This document shows, one piece after another, positions 60,632 to 64,000 of a stretch of 64,000 nucleotides of DNA. The notes below the pieces were generated by a model. That model was not told where the DNA came from. It ran no database searches and saw nothing but the letters and a program-made list of their open reading frames with translations. The translations under genes and the position numbers were made by a program. Within the stretch, counting starts at the first letter, position 1, and the number at the start of each line of letters is the position of its first letter. Source of the stretch: Paenibacillus sp. (GTDB lineage: Bacteria; Bacillota; Bacilli; Paenibacillales; YIM-B00363); assembly GCF_035645195.1 (NCBI RefSeq), contig NZ_DASQNA010000025.1, forward strand, positions 62,001-126,000, in the 5' to 3' direction.

Positions 60632-63600
60632 GGACGATTCCCCCCTCCCTCCGAACGGCGTCGCCGCCGGGAACGTAGTCTTCGGCAAGCCCTAGCAGCG
60701 ACACGAGAAACCGGTCGAGCGTCGGGTTGAACCCAAGACATCCGGACAAGGGCAGGGCGGAGATGACGATTTCGCCTTTCCCCAACCGAAGCTTGCCGAC
60801 GACGGGAAGCTTCCCTTTCCCCCCGGCTTCTTTGCGTTTGCGGTACGTGTAAGCGATCGGCTCTAGTCCCGCCCCTTCCAACCAGCGGTCGGCGGCCGGG
60901 CCGATCCGGTCGTAAGGTACGTGATAAAAGTACGACAAATCGTCCTCATGCATCCATGACAGCCGGCCGCTGCCGCGGTTGACGGCGAGGACGTAGACGC
61001 CTTTCATCGGCGCCGCTTTCACCTCGACCCCATCGATCCTCCAGGCGTCCGGTCCGGAAGCGCCCCGGAGGAGCATGACGGATGCGCCTTCTTTGACTTT
61101 CTCCACGATCCGGTCGTGATGGCGGGCGAAGTCGTCGCCGGAAGAAATGACGAGCGGATTCCCGTTCCAACGGTCGGGATCGAACGGCTCGCCGCCGAGC
61201 TGCAGCACCGAGCACGCCAGCTCGGCTTCGCCGCCGAGGTACGCCACTTTCGAAGCGGCGGCCCGCGCGCCGGCTTTGGCGAACGCCTCGAACGTGAACC
61301 GTTCCGTGTTCAGCGTTTCGCCCAGCTCGCTCATCAAGCAAGCATCGACATGCAGCGTTCGCCGGTCCGCCACCGCAGGCACGGGGATCCGGATCGTGCC
61401 CGCGTATCGGGCCGATACTCGTTGGACGCTCCCGGTTATTGCGTAGTGGCCGTATTCCCGCTCGTCGTCGCGCAGCGTCGCGACCACCCGGCAGCGGTCG
61501 AGATCTCGGTGCGTATCGTTCAACAGCCATGCCTCGACTTCCAGCGTATCCCCTTCGTACGCCCTCCACCGATCGCTTCTCAGGTTGACGCGGATCGGCT
61601 CGAGACACGCCTGATACGTGAAGAACGCCGGCTTCGGGATGCGGTCCGCGCCGACCAGCGCTTTCATCCAGCCGGAAGGCCACGCGTCGATCAACAGGTG
61701 GATCGCGGTGGACACGATATAGTCGGCACGCCTTCGCCAGGCGTCGGTCATCAATTTCGTTGCTAGGCTCTGGTGCTTCTGGCTCGCCCGCACCCACTCC
61801 GCGAGCGTGCGCTGCTCCGGGAACCAGTCGCCGTGCAGGCTGTAGGTTTGGGCTCCGACGATGCTGTCCGGGGTCCACGGTTCGCCCTCACTCGCCGGGA
61901 GCCATTCTTTCGGATAATGCTTCATCATGACGTCGACGTTGTCCAAGCCTTCCGTTCCGTACTCCCCGCACCCTGCCTTCCAGCCAGGCTTGATGGTCGG
62001 AAGGTAGCCCTTGTACATTTTGCCGAGGGGAATGACGTTGTCCGTGTACCACATGTTGTAGCAATGAAAGTCCGGCAGTCCTTCGCGCGTCGGGGGGTTG
62101 TAGTCCCCTTCGGCGTTCTTGACCGCCCGATCCGGATTTTCGATGTAAATCGCCTGTCTGGCGGCGACGAAGAACGCTTCCAGCTCGTCGCGGTGCAGAT
62201 GGCGATGGCCTTTCCTTCTCTTTTCCGTCCGAGACGGCTCGTTGATCAGCGAAACCATTACCGCCGAAGGGTGGCTGCGAATCAGCCGTTCCATCTCGGC
62301 CGCCTGCCGCACCGCTTCGCTGAATTGATTGCGGCGAATAAATCCGAACGTCGGCAAGTCGCATTGATGCATCATGCCCAGCATATCGAAATAATCGTAA
62401 ATTTCCTCTTGTACGGGACGCTGCGTAATCCGGTAGTAATTCATATTGGCGATTTTCGCGATCAGAATGTCGTCGATCAGCTGCTCGTAATTGCGGTTCA
62501 TGACGCACTGCTGCAGATGCCCCATCTCGTTGGCGCCTCGAAGCATCACCGGACGGTTGTTTAGATAAAGCGTGCCTTTGGGCGTATCCCGTTCGTCCAC
62601 ATGAAATTTCCGCATGCCGAACGTTCGGTCCCTTACATCCAGCAGCTTCGTCGCCCTAAGGCTCACTCTGGCGGCGTACAGATGCGGCGCGTCCGGCTCC
62701 CACAACCGGAACTCCGGCAGCGAAAGCCGGTATCGGCAGTAGTTGAGGCCCGGTCCGGCGTACGCCACTTGGAACGTAACGGGACCGACCTTCTTCCCGG
62801 CGAAATTTTTCGGCATCAGCTCGATCTCGATTTCGAAGTTTTCGACCACGCGGTCCATCGTGTTCATGATGTCCGCCCATACTTCCGCGCTGCCGTCGTC
62901 GATGTTCGGCCTCACGAACACATCTTGAATGAACAGTTCCGAACGCTGCTCCAAATACACCGTATTGTAGATCCCGCCCCCTGGCGGGCAGTGATGCCAT
63001 CCGCTGTACGGATCGTCCCAGCCCGGTCCGGTCGCCGCATAAATTTTGTCGCCGTCCAGCTTCGTGCCGCCGACTCCCATCATCGGGTAATCGTTCTCTA
63101 CCTCGACCACCAGACTGTTTTCTTTGCGCAGCAGCGCGGTGACGTCGAACTCGAAAGGGGCGAAAAACCCTTCGTGCGAGCCTACGCATTTGCCGTTCAC
63201 ATATACCGACGTTTTGTAGTCGACGCCTTTGAATACGAGGTATACCCGCTTTCCTTCCGGAATCGGACCGTATTCGAAGGAAGCGCGGTAAAACGCGGTC
63301 CATTTGCCGTTCTCCCCCGTAGGTCCTCTGAAATCGGGAACGGTCACGGGCTCCCAATCGCCCTCGCCCTCCAAGACGCGGCGGAAATCGTCGTCTTCGG
63401 GCGTCCTGTACCGGAATAGAAATTCGGTAATCAGCAGCGCGTCTCTGCGGTACTCCGGTTCGGAAGTCAAATCGCGCAAATACGGACGGTACTGCTCCCG
63501 CAGCTTGTTCAACTGCTCCTGAAATCGGGCGAGCCGCTCCTCGTGCGGAATCGGCCGATCCGCAGGCGCCCGGTCGCTGCTGGGAGTAAAATAAGTTTTC

Positions 63601-63698
63601 TCGATCGGCATCGGGGGGATTTCCTGCAAATCGCCCCTTCCCGGATGTTCTCGAAATGCGATTTCCGCAAATTGATCCGGCTGCATCTCTTGCTCCAA
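60603..63698 (-). CDS. GH2 family glycoside hydrolase
   Basis: 1031 aa from a TTG start, with GAGGAGG 8 bases upstream. The layout is a sugar-binding jelly roll (about 85-250; WTAFYRASFEYGPIPEGKRV, YVNGKCVGSHEGFFAPFEFD), an immunoglobulin-like domain (about 255-350), a TIM barrel (about 360-700) and a C-terminal extension. The acid/base is Glu487 in VSLINEPSR and Glu579 in GCGEYGTEG is a likely nucleophile. No signal peptide is seen. Linkage (beta-galactose, beta-glucuronide or beta-mannose) is not evident. Confidence 0.9.
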   Translation of the reverse strand: MEQEMQPDQFAEIAFREHPGRGDLQEIPPMPIEKTYFTPSSDRAPADRPIPHEERLARFQEQLNKLREQYRPYLRDLTSEPEYRRDALLITEFLFRYRTPEDDDFRRVLEGEGDWEPVTVPDFRGPTGENGKWTAFYRASFEYGPIPEGKRVYLVFKGVDYKTSVYVNGKCVGSHEGFFAPFEFDVTALLRKENSLVVEVENDYPMMGVGGTKLDGDKIYAATGPGWDDPYSGWHHCPPGGGIYNTVYLEQRSELFIQDVFVRPNIDDGSAEVWADIMNTMDRVVENFEIEIELMPKNFAGKKVGPVTFQVAYAGPGLNYCRYRLSLPEFRLWEPDAPHLYAARVSLRATKLLDVRDRTFGMRKFHVDERDTPKGTLYLNNRPVMLRGANEMGHLQQCVMNRNYEQLIDDILIAKIANMNYYRITQRPVQEEIYDYFDMLGMMHQCDLPTFGFIRRNQFSEAVRQAAEMERLIRSHPSAVMVSLINEPSRTEKRRKGHRHLHRDELEAFFVAARQAIYIENPDRAVKNAEGDYNPPTREGLPDFHCYNMWYTDNVIPLGKMYKGYLPTIKPGWKAGCGEYGTEGLDNVDVMMKHYPKEWLPASEGEPWTPDSIVGAQTYSLHGDWFPEQRTLAEWVRASQKHQSLATKLMTDAWRRRADYIVSTAIHLLIDAWPSGWMKALVGADRIPKPAFFTYQACLEPIRVNLRSDRWRAYEGDTLEVEAWLLNDTHRDLDRCRVVATLRDDEREYGHYAITGSVQRVSARYAGTIRIPVPAVADRRTLHVDACLMSELGETLNTERFTFEAFAKAGARAAASKVAYLGGEAELACSVLQLGGEPFDPDRWNGNPLVISSGDDFARHHDRIVEKVKEGASVMLLRGASGPDAWRIDGVEVKAAPMKGVYVLAVNRGSGRLSWMHEDDLSYFYHVPYDRIGPAADRWLEGAGLEPIAYTYRKRKEAGGKGKLPVVGKLRLGKGEIVISALPLSGCLGFNPTLDRFLVSLLGLAEDYVPGGDAVRREGGIVHDSLHAVRP

Positions 63699-63768
63699 CG
63701 GTTCGTCCTCCTCTCGGCCTGCGTCCGCGGCGCCCGCTCCGGCGCGGGCGCCGCGATCCGTTGCGCGG

Positions 63769-64000
63769 TTATCCGTTCGACGCTTGGTTTTCCATCCCCG
63801 CGGCGCTCTTCGCCGGCTCCGGCGAAAGCACGTAGGTCTGCCCGGCGACCGCGTTGAATTCGATCACGAACCCGTCGGATTCGCAGACCACTTTCCGTCC
63901 GTCCGCCTCCACGGTCAGCGGCGCTTCCGGCCGTCGGCAGCCGATGCGGCATACGCCGTCGACGCCGGCTTTCAGGCGGCAGCTGACGAGCCGCCCGTCC
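63769..64000 (-). CDS. C-terminal end of a glycosidase-like protein (5' part outside window)
   Basis: Only the last 76 residues are visible. They read as a beta-sandwich tail with GRLVSCRLKAGVDGVCRIGC, VEADGRKVVCES, and VIEFNAVAGQTYVLSPEP, similar to the C-terminal domain of GH95-type or related glycosidases. The gene precedes GH2 by 70 bases on the same strand, so it belongs to the operon. The family assignment is weak. Confidence 0.5.
   Translation of the reverse strand, partial: DGRLVSCRLKAGVDGVCRIGCRRPEAPLTVEADGRKVVCESDGFVIEFNAVAGQTYVLSPEPAKSAAGMENQASNG

Overview
The window looks like a chromosomal carbohydrate-utilisation region of a high-G+C Paenibacillaceae bacterium (Paenibacillus or Cohnella type). 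The evidence is strong GGAGG ribosome sites with frequent GTG/TTG starts, YesM/YesN-type two-component genes, LplB/YtcP permeases with lipoprotein binding proteins, many LacI regulators and a dense set of glycoside hydrolases. This assignment is inferred from gene content; no rRNA, tRNA, CRISPR array or insertion sequence was seen. Nearly all genes lie on the minus strand.

Region A (1-30.4 kb) is a fructan locus. It encodes four GH32 proteins with five GH32 domains (2680-4548, 10601-12118, 12133-14418, 24139-29991), a ROK fructokinase, two tandem copies of a lacI-permease-permease-binding-protein module, an orphan MalE-like lipoprotein, a YesMN-type two-component system and a very large binding protein that runs off the left edge. 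Sites matching the 20-bp palindrome AAACGTTTACGTAAACGTTT precede both lacI genes, both permease operons and the giant GH32 gene, and the two LacI proteins share the recognition helix STATVSHV. The expected scheme is that secreted GH32 enzymes cut fructan outside the cell, the two importers take up oligosaccharides using an ATPase encoded elsewhere, and fructose is phosphorylated by the ROK kinase. Two of the GH32 domains carry a LamG domain and a Glu in place of the nucleophile Asp (WMNEPH). The giant protein joins a canonical GH32 to a LamG-GH32(Glu), which the 10.6-14.4 kb operon keeps as two genes.

Region B (30.5-35.8 kb) is a five-gene operon (LacI, Gfo/Idh/MocA, ThuA-like, Gfo/Idh/MocA, GH43) behind two palindromes of a different type (ATGTACACGTGTACAT). 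Region C (35.8-45.5 kb) is mixed: an MBL hydrolase, MarR, a VOC protein, DeoR, a BASS transporter, a decayed permease fragment, an AraC regulator divergent from a GH105 enzyme, an LD-carboxypeptidase, an unknown protein, an acyl-CoA thioesterase and a LysR regulator.

Region D (45.5-64 kb) is a second polysaccharide or glycan region. It holds an alpha/beta hydrolase with an overlapping Gfo/Idh gene, a divergent SGNH hydrolase, and a long operon of overlapping genes reading leftwards: a partial glycosidase-like gene, GH2, an unknown 700-aa protein, a GH43-like propeller, GH42, two NisT-like ABC exporters, a possible 16-codon ORF and an orphan binding protein.
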